A stretch of DNA of 64,000 nt from an uncultured Oleispira sp. (GTDB lineage: Bacteria > Pseudomonadota > Gammaproteobacteria > Pseudomonadales > Oceanobacteraceae), in contig CAJXUD010000001.1 of assembly GCA_913061415.1 (NCBI GenBank), positions 124,001 to 188,000 on the forward strand, read 5' to 3'. Within the stretch, counting starts at the first letter, position 1; the number at the start of each line of letters is the position of its first letter. Both the position numbers and the translations under genes were made by a program. Positions 28,182-35,929 of the stretch are shown here, piece by piece. The notes under the pieces are model-generated. The model did not search any database, was not told the DNA's origin, and saw only the letters and a list, made by a program, of their open reading frames with translations.

Positions 28182-28673
28182 GGGCTCTGTCCTTAAGAAA
28201 GTATGCTTACAGAATAGAGTATCACTTAGCTTAGGCAAGAAAGCAGAGGGCTATTTAACCCTTTTTAACATCTACGGAAATGCTCATGATGAAGAAATGC
28301 TCATGATGAAGAATTGCTCATGATTTCATAGACGACATATAAGTAGAAAAGACTTTAGGCAGTTCAAGTAGCCTATATTCACGCCAAGCATCGGCGATGA
28401 TAATAACGATGGACAGAATAAGAATCTACCCCATAAAAAACGCCCTACAAAAATAGCGCGCGATACTGTGATATTAAGGCATAAATTCAACAGCGATGAA
28501 TGCTTTACGAGGTTTTGTCATAATGATCAATAATCTAAATCAGAGGACTTAATTTAACCCTAGATCAATGTTCGAATTTTCCACTACTAAAGTCACATTT
28601 AGCAGCTACTGTATTGAGTGTCCTATTTGTTGCAATATGTCATTACTACTCGTTGTGTATAGATGATAGAATT
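28182..28673. other. 492-base non-coding gap upstream of mscS
   Basis: The gap holds the mscS promoter candidate near 28211-28238 and a 17-base tandem repeat (28278-28324). The remainder is AT-rich, with no reading frame that has a ribosome site and no convincing hairpin terminator. It marks the edge of the AT-rich islet that continues to about 30138. Confidence 0.6.
28278..28324. repeat. 17-base tandem repeat
   Basis: AAATGCTCATGATGAAG occurs exactly twice (28278-28294 and 28295-28311), followed by a partial, slightly altered third copy (28312-28324). It lies upstream of mscS; no function is apparent. Confidence 0.85.
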
Positions 28674-29348
28674 TTAATTAAATTGTAATGAACAAACATG
28701 CTCTACAGGCGTTGAAATTGAAATGCTTCTGAGAATCTCACCTGAGTCAATATCAATTCTATGTGCTTTGATCTCCCTATTGCTATCTTCGACGACAACT
28801 AAAAAATTATCACATATTTTAGGTTTTACGACTCTCCAACTGAGATCAACTTTCCAAGATTTTTGAACCGAATAACAGCTACCTATATTTTCACTAGTCT
28901 TCATTAGTGGAGTTGGCTTGCAGGCAATGATGAACTCATTGCTATCAACAATGATAGAGTTTGACTGAAGCTTTATAGAAGATTCAACCCAAGTGCTATT
29001 TTCATATAATTCCACCCTACCTAAGTCATCCAAAAGATAAGTATGCTTCTTATATAAAAAGAACTGCTGAACCTTCCTATTTCTCTTCCATGAACTTCTC
29101 ATAGTTAACTCATTATCAACAAATACAGCATAAGGATGATTTATACCTTTATTATCTATTTTGTAACCCGCAATAAAAACACCTTCACCATTAGAAAATC
29201 CACTGTATGCGCTTTGTAAGCCAGTCTTCAATTGCTTACCACTCATAGTTACAGAGCCGTCATAATTCCAGCTAAGATCGGCACTTGAACATGCCGATAC
29301 AAATATTAGAAGGAAAAGGAGGGGGGGGGTTGATTTATAAATTTTCAT
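28674..29348 (-). CDS. Putative lipoprotein with C9 tract in its signal peptide
   Basis: A 224-residue protein with a lipoprotein signal peptide ending in FVSACSS (Cys20). I recognise no domain; the sequence suggests a small beta-rich exported protein. I start at ATG 29348; the frame extends upstream but the lipobox fixes the start. The gene overlaps the end of the transpeptidase-like gene by 14 bases, so the two are probably translated together. Codons 7-10 (Thr-Pro-Pro-Leu) are written in a run of nine C, a length prone to slippage that would switch the gene off. One possible role is an immunity protein for the upstream enzyme (inference). Confidence 0.8.
   Translation of the reverse strand: MKIYKSTPPLLFLLIFVSACSSADLSWNYDGSVTMSGKQLKTGLQSAYSGFSNGEGVFIAGYKIDNKGINHPYAVFVDNELTMRSSWKRNRKVQQFFLYKKHTYLLDDLGRVELYENSTWVESSIKLQSNSIIVDSNEFIIACKPTPLMKTSENIGSCYSVQKSWKVDLSWRVVKPKICDNFLVVVEDSNREIKAHRIDIDSGEILRSISISTPVEHVCSLQFN
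29321..29329. repeat. Homopolymer G9 (C9 in the lipoprotein coding strand)
   Basis: Nine consecutive G on the given strand lie inside the signal-peptide codons of the minus-strand lipoprotein gene. Gain or loss of one base would shift the frame after about ten codons. It is by far the most conspicuous G/C homopolymer I noticed in the window. Confidence 0.9.
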
Positions 29349-29970
29349 AATATTTATGCACTGTAAAAATGGTTCCTGGCTTGAAAGCTCCGATAGCAAA
29401 TAACTGATCTCGTTCTCTAGGTTTTAGATGAATACACCCGTGTGAATGAACCATATTAATAGGAAGCCTTCTAATTTCTTCAGCTTCATTTGCCTGTGTT
29501 GTATGGAACATTTGCCCTGAGAGTTGTTCATTAGCATCCAATTTTCGATTACCATTTGAATCTTTAAACCATCTGATAGCAACAGGCCCGAAATCATTAA
29601 ACACCCATTTCTTGGGAACAATCCTCAGAGAATATAAATTAAAATACAAATCGATTATGTCAGACCTGGAAATTTTATGATCATTCTTTATTGAACCCCA
29701 CTTATTCTCGGGTAGTTGATACCAAACATCATCCTGAGAGGGTTTATCAAGCAACTTGGTTCCCCAAGTTATACGAGACAAAGGCCATGTATTTGTTCGA
29801 TAGGCGTGAGATTTATCAATAATATACTGACCTGGCCAAGTCGGTTCCTCTGCCATGCGCGCATCATTTCCAATAGTCGATGGTCCTCCCCACGCTTCAA
29901 AACGCCCATGAATTCTTGTTTTGTCTTTAGCAACAAGAAGGTTTCTCCCTGGATAAAAGTGTAATTCCAT
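29335..29970 (-). CDS. L,D-transpeptidase-like (YkuD-fold) protein without signal peptide
   Basis: A 211-residue protein. The C-terminal region has the L,D-transpeptidase catalytic signature: a histidine at FHTTQ (about 160) and, about 20 residues on, VHSHGCIHLKPRER with the nucleophilic cysteine (about 185). The N-terminal part (LHFYPGRNLLVAKD, HGRFEAWGGPS) is the usual start of the YkuD fold. No signal peptide or membrane segment is visible, unusual for an enzyme acting on periplasmic peptidoglycan. GGAAA precedes the ATG. It overlaps a downstream lipoprotein gene. Alternatives are a secreted antibacterial effector delivered by a type VI-like route, or a protein exported by an unrecognised signal. 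Confidence 0.82.
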   Translation of the reverse strand: MELHFYPGRNLLVAKDKTRIHGRFEAWGGPSTIGNDARMAEEPTWPGQYIIDKSHAYRTNTWPLSRITWGTKLLDKPSQDDVWYQLPENKWGSIKNDHKISRSDIIDLYFNLYSLRIVPKKWVFNDFGPVAIRWFKDSNGNRKLDANEQLSGQMFHTTQANEAEEIRRLPINMVHSHGCIHLKPRERDQLFAIGAFKPGTIFTVHKYYENL

Positions 29971-30138
29971 TTTCTAAATTTCCATGTTGAATACTAATGT
30001 AATAATTTAAGCACGACTAATTTTAATGTCGATTAGTATAGAATGAAATAGATAAAAATCATGAGCTGAATCGCCCCTAGCTTTAATACTCCACTGGCGA
30101 AAATTATTTATTTCTTTCTCAAGATTTTATAAAAGCAG

Positions 30139-30927
30139 CTACCTCCTAACCGAATTAAATATCTGACTCATCACAAACAAACTAGCAGCAGAAACCACAA
30201 TCGTCGGCCCTGTTGGGGTATCCCAAATAAACGAAAAAGCCATACCAGCACACACAGAAATCATACCGATTAAACTCGCCAACATCGCCATTTGTTCAGG
30301 ACTTTTTGCCAAAGGTCTTGCCGCAGCGGCAGGTATAATAAGCAACGCACTGATTAATAATACACCAACAATTTTCATCGAAATCGCCACGACTAACGCG
30401 AGTAATAAAACCAGCATGGCTTTTAATCGTTTTACTGGGTATCCATCTATCGCGGCTAATTCTTCACTCACGGTCGAGGCTAATAACCCGCGCCATTGCC
30501 AGATCAATAATCCAATCACTAATGAACCACCCGCAAAGATCCAAAGTAAATCGTTCTGGTTTACCGCAAGTAAATCACCAAACAGATACGCCATTAAATC
30601 GATACGCACATTATCGAAAAAGCTTAATACAACTAAACCAATGGCGAGCGAAGAGTGCGATAAAATCCCCAATAAGGTATCGGAGGCAATGCCCGTGTAT
30701 TTATCGAGCTGCAATAAAATTAACGCTAAAACCGAGCACGAAAATATCAACGCTAGGGTTAGGTGAAGATCAAATAAAATCCCTAGGGTAATGCCTAATA
30801 ACGCACCGTGGGCGAGGGTATCGCCAAAAAACGCTAACCGACGCCATACTACTAAGCTGCCTAATGGACCTGCGGTTGCCGCAACGCCTAAGCCTGCGAA
30901 CAAGGGTAATAACCACCAACTAATCAT
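30139..30927 (-). CDS. znuB: Zinc ABC transporter permease ZnuB
   Basis: A 262-residue inner-membrane permease of the ABC-3 metal family with about seven to eight transmembrane helices and the conserved cytoplasmic coupling region (SEELAAIDGYPVKRLK, about 145-160). With ZnuC and ZnuA it imports zinc. Its start overlaps the end of znuC by eight bases, giving a coupled zur-znuC-znuB unit. Confidence 0.95.
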   Translation of the reverse strand: MISWWLLPLFAGLGVAATAGPLGSLVVWRRLAFFGDTLAHGALLGITLGILFDLHLTLALIFSCSVLALILLQLDKYTGIASDTLLGILSHSSLAIGLVVLSFFDNVRIDLMAYLFGDLLAVNQNDLLWIFAGGSLVIGLLIWQWRGLLASTVSEELAAIDGYPVKRLKAMLVLLLALVVAISMKIVGVLLISALLIIPAAAARPLAKSPEQMAMLASLIGMISVCAGMAFSFIWDTPTGPTIVVSAASLFVMSQIFNSVRR

Positions 30928-31810
30928 GTTTGTGTCCTTCGCTCTTGCTTACATTTTCGTGCGCATGCGTGCATTCTTCGCTGCCTTCGATATGGCCATC
31001 GGCACAATGTTTGTGGTCGTGGTGATGAGTATAGTGAGCCAGCTCTGGGGCGAGCTCACTTATGGGGGCAAGAGGTGCAAGTTGGTGGCCATTCTGATGA
31101 CCCTGCTGATGACCACTCTGATTACCGAAGAGTGAGTTGTACTCGTCACTGATACTGACTTGGTCGGGGTGACCTGAGCAGCACACATGGCCATTCAAAC
31201 AAATCACGCGATCGGTTTGCGCCATTACTAAGTGTAAGTCGTGTGACACTAATACGATGCCGCAGCCTAATTCGTTGCGCAGTTCTGGCAATAGCTGATA
31301 CAGCTCGCGCTGACCTTGAATGTCGACCCCTTGTACGGGTTCGTCGAGCACCAATAGATGCGGTTCTATTAATAAGGCGCGGGCTAATAAAACACGCTGC
31401 CATTCACCACCGGAAAGTCGCTGCACGGGCTGTTTGGCTAATGCGGTAATCGATAGGCGTTCTAGCCATTCTTGTACGCGTTCTTTGCGAGCACCGGGGG
31501 CGAGCATAAGAAAGCCAGTGACCGATAACGGTAGACGATCGTCTATACGTAATTTTTGCGGCATGTAGCCGACTCGCAAGCCTTTGCGGCGGGTGATCTT
31601 ACCGGAGTCTGCGGTATGTAAGCCTAGCAAGATGCGCAATAAGCTCGATTTACCACAGCCATTGGGGCCGATGATGGTGACAATTTCGTTTTCACAAATA
31701 GCTAGATCAATGTTTTGTAATACGTGGCGATCGCCCCAAGTTTGGTTGATGCCTTGGGCGCGGACGAGGGTTTCCGCTTTGGCTTTAACGACAACTAACT
31801 CAGGGTTCAT
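30920..31810 (-). CDS. znuC: Zinc ABC transporter ATP-binding protein ZnuC with His-rich tail
   Basis: ATPase of the zinc importer: Walker A GPNGCGKSS (about 50-58), signature LSGGEWQR (about 141), Walker B LLVLDEPVQGVD, and H-loop VSHD. After the ATPase fold (about residue 230) the protein carries a 65-residue tail with roughly a dozen histidines, including GHQQGHQNGHQ, HHHDHKH and HAHE, which could sense or buffer zinc and is absent from E. coli ZnuC. The start overlaps the zur stop codon. Confidence 0.95.
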   Translation of the reverse strand: MNPELVVVKAKAETLVRAQGINQTWGDRHVLQNIDLAICENEIVTIIGPNGCGKSSLLRILLGLHTADSGKITRRKGLRVGYMPQKLRIDDRLPLSVTGFLMLAPGARKERVQEWLERLSITALAKQPVQRLSGGEWQRVLLARALLIEPHLLVLDEPVQGVDIQGQRELYQLLPELRNELGCGIVLVSHDLHLVMAQTDRVICLNGHVCCSGHPDQVSISDEYNSLFGNQSGHQQGHQNGHQLAPLAPISELAPELAHYTHHHDHKHCADGHIEGSEECTHAHENVSKSEGHKHD

Positions 31811-32313
31811 GCGTTTTGGCCTTTAGAGCACTTTTTAGAACACTCTTTAGAACATTGGGGGCAAGTGCCAACGACTTCGGTGATTTGTGTTTCTACTTCG
31901 AAGCCTTGAGTTTTTGCAGCATCTGATAGCGAGGTAAACCAAGACTGCACATCCATCTCGTGAGCTTTACCGCACACCTTACAAATCAAGAAGCAGCTTT
32001 GATGTTCGTGCCCAGGGTGTGAACAACCTATAAATGCATTAAGCGAAGCTAGGCGATGAACTAGGCCTAGGTCGAGCAAGAAATCGAGGGCGCGATACAC
32101 CGTTGGAGGTGCAGAGTTAAAGCCATCTGCCGCTAAGGCAGGCAGTAGATCGTAGGCACCCATGGGTTTGTGGCTCTGCCATACTAGTTCTAATACGCGC
32201 TTGCGTATGGGTGTTAAGCGTACGCCTTGCTCGGTACAGAGCTTGGTCGCTTGTTGCAGTGCGGTATTGATACAACCTTGATGGTCGTGCGGGTGGTAAG
32301 CTGAAGCAGACAT
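31807..32313 (-). CDS. zur: Zinc uptake regulator Zur (Fur family)
   Basis: A 168-residue Fur-family repressor of zinc uptake. The winged helix (RLTPIRKRVLELVW, then PPTVYRALDFLLDLGLVHRL) and the structural zinc cysteines (CKVCG, about 121-125; CPQC, about 153-156) are present, as is the H-rich regulatory site near SHPGHEHQS. The C-terminus ends in an unusual Cys/Lys repeat (CSKECSKKCSKG). It is first in the zur-znuCB unit and divergent from znuA, with a Zur-box-like palindrome between them. Confidence 0.94.
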   Translation of the reverse strand: MSASAYHPHDHQGCINTALQQATKLCTEQGVRLTPIRKRVLELVWQSHKPMGAYDLLPALAADGFNSAPPTVYRALDFLLDLGLVHRLASLNAFIGCSHPGHEHQSCFLICKVCGKAHEMDVQSWFTSLSDAAKTQGFEVETQITEVVGTCPQCSKECSKKCSKGQNA

Positions 32314-32356
32314 AAAACAAGGTGCTCTAATCAGTTAACTCGTTTATAAAAAATAA

Positions 32357-32382
32357 CAGATCGTAAAAATATCAGATCGTAA
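32357..32382. repeat. Direct repeat in the zur-znuA intergenic region
   Basis: CAGATCGTAA occurs at 32357-32366 and again at 32373-32382, 16 bases apart, inside the shared promoter region. It may bind a second regulator or form part of the zur promoter. Confidence 0.5.
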
Positions 32383-32388
32383 CAAAAT

Positions 32389-32411
32389 TAAAGGTTATAA
32401 TATTACAATTT
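32389..32411. promoter_or_regulatory. Candidate Zur box overlapping the znuA -10
   Basis: The core GTTATAATATTAC is one base away from the perfect palindrome of the gammaproteobacterial Zur box (GTTATANTATAAC) with AA/TT-rich flanks. It contains TATAAT (32396-32401), which would place the znuA transcript start about 27 bases before the ATG, so a bound repressor would cover the promoter. Confidence 0.7.
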
Positions 32412-32435
32412 GACTCAATCTGCTTATTTAAATTT

Positions 32436-33302
32436 ATGAAAAAACGTATTTCTACTCTGCTATCAACGTCATTAGTACTGCCTGTCATGCTGGCTACAAG
32501 TCTATATTCTAGTGCTGCTAATGCACGAATCTTGGTATCGAATAAGCCTTTAGCGCTGATTGCTGCGGCAACTTATCCTACAGAGCAAATCGATATCCTT
32601 GTTCCCGATGGTATGTCTCCGCACGACTACAGCTTGCGACCGTCCGATATTGGCAAGATTCGCCAAGCAGATAAGATTTTATGGGCTGGCGACCATATGG
32701 AGCCGTACTTGGCCAAGTTTGCGGCAGAATCTGCACGCTCTAAGTCCAATTCAATCGAATGGCTGGATGCTACTCATCTTATGGAAGACATGGGTCTCTA
32801 TGGTAGTGATCCACATATTTGGCTTTCTCCTGAATTAGCCATAGAGATCAGCCAGCGCATCAGTGCTTGGAACCCTACAGATGTTGAGCAAGCGAAAAAA
32901 GATCATCAAGCTTTTGCTAAACAGCTAACCGCTTTGGTAGAAGAAAGTAAGACAACCCTTGCTCCACTAAAGCAGTCTGGCTTTTTTGTTTTTCACCAAG
33001 CCTATGACTATTGGTTTCAGGCCATTGATATTAAGCAGCTAGGGGCCTTCACCCTGTCACCAGAGCGTAAGCCTGGTGCTCGCCATATTCAGAACATGCG
33101 CAACCAGCTTAAAAATAAAGAAGTGGCGTGTGTGCTGTCTGAGCCACAATTCAGCCCTGCACTTATAGAGACCGTGGTTAATGGTTTAGCCATTAATCGT
33201 GGCGAGCTAGACCCTCTTGCTGGTAGTACTACGTTAAGTAAAAGTGCTTATATTGATTGGTTAAGCGCAATGACGGCGACGTTATCTGAGTGCCTAAAAT
33301 AA
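32436..33302 (+). CDS. znuA: Zinc ABC transporter substrate-binding protein ZnuA
   Basis: A 288-residue periplasmic zinc-binding protein with a signal peptide (about 1-30). Ligand histidines appear in GMSPHDYSL (about 63), SDPHIWLSP (about 128) and FFVFHQAYDYW (about 192), and a late Glu/Asp site follows. The charged His-rich loop common in ZnuA is absent; the His-rich segment is instead on ZnuC. No ribosome site precedes the ATG. It is transcribed divergently from zur-znuCB. Confidence 0.94.
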   Translation: MKKRISTLLSTSLVLPVMLATSLYSSAANARILVSNKPLALIAAATYPTEQIDILVPDGMSPHDYSLRPSDIGKIRQADKILWAGDHMEPYLAKFAAESARSKSNSIEWLDATHLMEDMGLYGSDPHIWLSPELAIEISQRISAWNPTDVEQAKKDHQAFAKQLTALVEESKTTLAPLKQSGFFVFHQAYDYWFQAIDIKQLGAFTLSPERKPGARHIQNMRNQLKNKEVACVLSEPQFSPALIETVVNGLAINRGELDPLAGSTTLSKSAYIDWLSAMTATLSECLK

Positions 33303-33310
33303 GGAGATTA

Positions 33311-33332
33311 TCGCCGTACTTTTGTACGGCGA
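33311..33332. terminator. Hairpin after znuA
   Basis: TCGCCGTAC and GTACGGCGA form a perfect 9-pair GC-rich stem with a TTTT loop, nine bases after the znuA stop codon. It lacks an immediate T-tract but is stable enough to mark the 3' end. Confidence 0.6.
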
Positions 33333-33423
33333 ATGAGTGAACGATAAGTCAGCAATAAGCGGCTTGATGATTTGATTTTTCCCGCGCATAGTAGACAAAA
33401 GCACAATAAAGGAGTGTCTTTTA

Positions 33424-34788
33424 ATGTCTACTGCAGAAGCGTTATTACATTCGTTACGACAGCAAACAAAAACAGGGCATACGCATAGCGATGAACCTGA
33501 CTCTCTGCCCAATCGCTATCTTCGTATACGCCAACAGTCATTAAAGCTCTGCCAAGAACTTGAGATTGAAGATTTCGAGTTACAAGCCGCTGATTTTGTC
33601 AGCCCTATAAAATGGCACCTTGCTCATACCAGTTGGTTTTTCGAAACATTCATCTTAAAAAACATCTCTGATTACCGTATTTTTCATCCTCAGTTCGAAT
33701 ACTTATTTAACTCTTATTACAATGCGGTAGGAAAACAATACCCTCGAAATAAACGCGGCATAATGTCTCGCCCGACTGTGAGTGAAGTTAAATCTTATCG
33801 TCAGTATATTGATCAAAAAATATTAGCCTTATTCGACAGTGACGATGAGATACTTGATGAATACAAAGAGTTAATTGTTTTAGGGTTAAACCACGAACAA
33901 CAGCATCAAGAATTGATGCTTACCGATCTTAAATATAACTTATCGTTTAATCCGCTATACCCTATTTATGCCAAAGCAAAATTTCCTGAAGGTCACGAGC
34001 CTAATAGCGAACAAGCTGATTGTATTATGCCATTGGATTTTATTGAATTTGGTGGTGGCATTTATAATTTTGGTAAGAAAGGTAATGGATTCAGTTTTGA
34101 TAATGAAACGCCCAGACATCAAGCATTGATTAATGATTTCCGTTTAGCTAATCGCTTAATTACGAATGCTGAATATTGTGAATTTATCGATAATGGCGGT
34201 TATCAAGATTCATCTCTTTGGTTAGCGGATGGTTGGAGCTGGGTAAAAAATAATAATATTACGGCACCTCTTTATTGGCACTTAGAAAGTGATGATGGCC
34301 AACCGTCTCAACGCTATGAATTTCGGTTGACGGGTTATGGACAACTGCACCCACAGCAACCGGTAACGCACGTCAGTTTTTATGAAGCAGATGCTTTTGC
34401 TCGCTGGGCTGGTAAGCGTTTGCCGACCGAGTATGAGTGGGAAGTCGCCAGTAAGAAGCGTGAAATTAAAGGAACCTTTGTTGAGTCTTTAAGTTTTCAT
34501 CCCCTAATGATTAATCCCGCTAGCAAGCATTATCCCAAAGATGGCATGAAACAATTATTTGGCGATTGCTGGCAGTGGACACAGAGTTCTTATGCGCCCT
34601 ACCCACAATTCAAAACACCTGAAGGCGCAGTCGGCGAATACAACGCTAAATTTATGTGCAACCAAATTGTTTTACGGGGTGGGTCCTGTGTTTCTCCCAG
34701 AGATCATTTACGCACAACGTATCGCAACTTTTTTTACCCGCAAGATCGCTGGCAATTTACCGGTATTCGTTTGGCCGAGGATGCTTAA
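33424..34788 (+). CDS. egtB: Ergothioneine biosynthesis sulfoxide synthase EgtB
   Basis: Non-haem iron enzyme that joins a sulfur donor to N-trimethylhistidine (hercynine) with oxygen. The 454-residue protein has an N-terminal DinB-like domain with iron-ligand histidines (HLAHTSWFFE, about 66; NHEQQHQE, about 158-165) and a C-terminal formylglycine-generating-enzyme-like domain (GGGIYNFG to VLRGGSCVSPRDH, TGIRLA). AAGGAG lies upstream. egtD follows 74 bases later. No egtA or egtC is nearby, so cysteine rather than gamma-glutamylcysteine may be the donor, or those steps are encoded elsewhere. Confidence 0.94.
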   Translation: MSTAEALLHSLRQQTKTGHTHSDEPDSLPNRYLRIRQQSLKLCQELEIEDFELQAADFVSPIKWHLAHTSWFFETFILKNISDYRIFHPQFEYLFNSYYNAVGKQYPRNKRGIMSRPTVSEVKSYRQYIDQKILALFDSDDEILDEYKELIVLGLNHEQQHQELMLTDLKYNLSFNPLYPIYAKAKFPEGHEPNSEQADCIMPLDFIEFGGGIYNFGKKGNGFSFDNETPRHQALINDFRLANRLITNAEYCEFIDNGGYQDSSLWLADGWSWVKNNNITAPLYWHLESDDGQPSQRYEFRLTGYGQLHPQQPVTHVSFYEADAFARWAGKRLPTEYEWEVASKKREIKGTFVESLSFHPLMINPASKHYPKDGMKQLFGDCWQWTQSSYAPYPQFKTPEGAVGEYNAKFMCNQIVLRGGSCVSPRDHLRTTYRNFFYPQDRWQFTGIRLAEDA

Positions 34789-34862
34789 CATCAGGATGCA
34801 TTAAAAGACTGATCATTTAATTTTGGCCTAGATATATTACGTATAATAAAGGATTTATCGAT

Positions 34863-35885
34863 ATGAATGATATTCAGCAGCAGACATCGTTTGATTTATC
34901 AAACCGTAAAAGATTACGTTTTTATGATAACCAACCTGCTGCTGAAGATATTTTATCTGAAGTTATTTCTGGTTTAAGCCAAAATCAGAAAGTACTTCCC
35001 GCTAAATTATTTTATGATCATATCGGTTCTAAATTATTCGAAGCCATCACCCAACTTCCTGAGTATTATCCGACTCGCATCGAAATAAATTTATTAAGAA
35101 AGCATCATAAAGAAATTGCGGATTTGTTAGATAATGATGTTTGGTTATTAGAATATGGCAGTGGTGCAAGTTTAAAAATACGTTTGCTATTGCAAGCTAT
35201 AAAGCCAAATTGCTACGTCCCTATGGATATTTCAAAAGATTTTTTATTATCATCTTCAGAAAGCCTCATCGATGATTATCCTTGGCTGAATGTGTATGCC
35301 GCTTGCGTTGATTATTCTCAGCCGGTACGTCTACCTGCCGACATGGCAACCAGCGCGCAAAAACTGGGGTTCTTCCCTGGCTCTAGCATTGGCAACTTTG
35401 CCCCTCACGAAGCGCAAATATTTTTGCAAGGTGTGCGTAAAACCTTAGGCAAAGACGGCGCGATGTTAATTGGCGTTGATTTAATAAAAGATACGCAGGT
35501 ATTAGAGGCTGCTTATAATGATTGCCAAGGCGTAACAGCGGCATTCAACTTGAATATTTTACATAACATTAATAGCGTACTAGGCACTCAATTAAACGCT
35601 GATCACTTTGAGCACCGAGCAATTTATAGCGAAGAAAAAAATCGTATTGAAATGCACCTAGTGAGCTTAATGGATCAGATCGTTAATATTTCTGATGCCA
35701 ATGTAACGGATAGTCCTGCTAAAAATATTATTTTAAAAGCAGGGGAATCGATTCATACCGAAAACTCTTACAAGTATTCTAAACAAAGCTTTACTGATTT
35801 AGTTGAAGGGGCAGGGTTTGAAGTTCGTGAGCATTGGTCAGACGAAAAAGATTATTTTTCTCTATTTTATTTAAGTTGCTGTTAG
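34863..35885 (+). CDS. egtD: Histidine N-alpha-methyltransferase EgtD
   Basis: SAM-dependent enzyme that trimethylates histidine to hercynine, the first step to ergothioneine. The 340-residue protein has the family features: LPEYYPTRIE (about 60-69), SAM-binding LLEYGSGASLK (about 95-105), FFPGSSIGNF (about 168-177) and the C-terminal SYKYSKQSF. AAAGGA precedes the ATG. It is paired with egtB in one unit, enough for a short ergothioneine pathway, which would defend against oxidants. Confidence 0.95.
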   Translation: MNDIQQQTSFDLSNRKRLRFYDNQPAAEDILSEVISGLSQNQKVLPAKLFYDHIGSKLFEAITQLPEYYPTRIEINLLRKHHKEIADLLDNDVWLLEYGSGASLKIRLLLQAIKPNCYVPMDISKDFLLSSSESLIDDYPWLNVYAACVDYSQPVRLPADMATSAQKLGFFPGSSIGNFAPHEAQIFLQGVRKTLGKDGAMLIGVDLIKDTQVLEAAYNDCQGVTAAFNLNILHNINSVLGTQLNADHFEHRAIYSEEKNRIEMHLVSLMDQIVNISDANVTDSPAKNIILKAGESIHTENSYKYSKQSFTDLVEGAGFEVREHWSDEKDYFSLFYLSCC

Positions 35886-35922
35886 CGGTTATTCTAATTA
35901 TATAGTTGAAAAACAACCGCTA
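35883..35922. terminator. Inverted repeat between convergent egtD and thrB
   Basis: TAGCGGTT (overlapping the egtD stop) and AACCGCTA are perfect 8-base arms around a 24-base AT-rich loop. It lies in the short gap between converging genes and may act as a weak bidirectional stop. Confidence 0.45.
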
Positions 35923-35929
35923 TGAAAAC

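Noticed and set aside
28278-28324. Tandem repeat considered as a CRISPR fragment
   Set aside because: The copies are contiguous with no spacers, the unit is too short, and no cas genes are present.
30791-31135. 114-codon plus-strand frame opposite znuB/znuC
   Set aside because: It is antisense to znuC's His-rich tail and the znuB start; the coding sense is clear on the minus strand.
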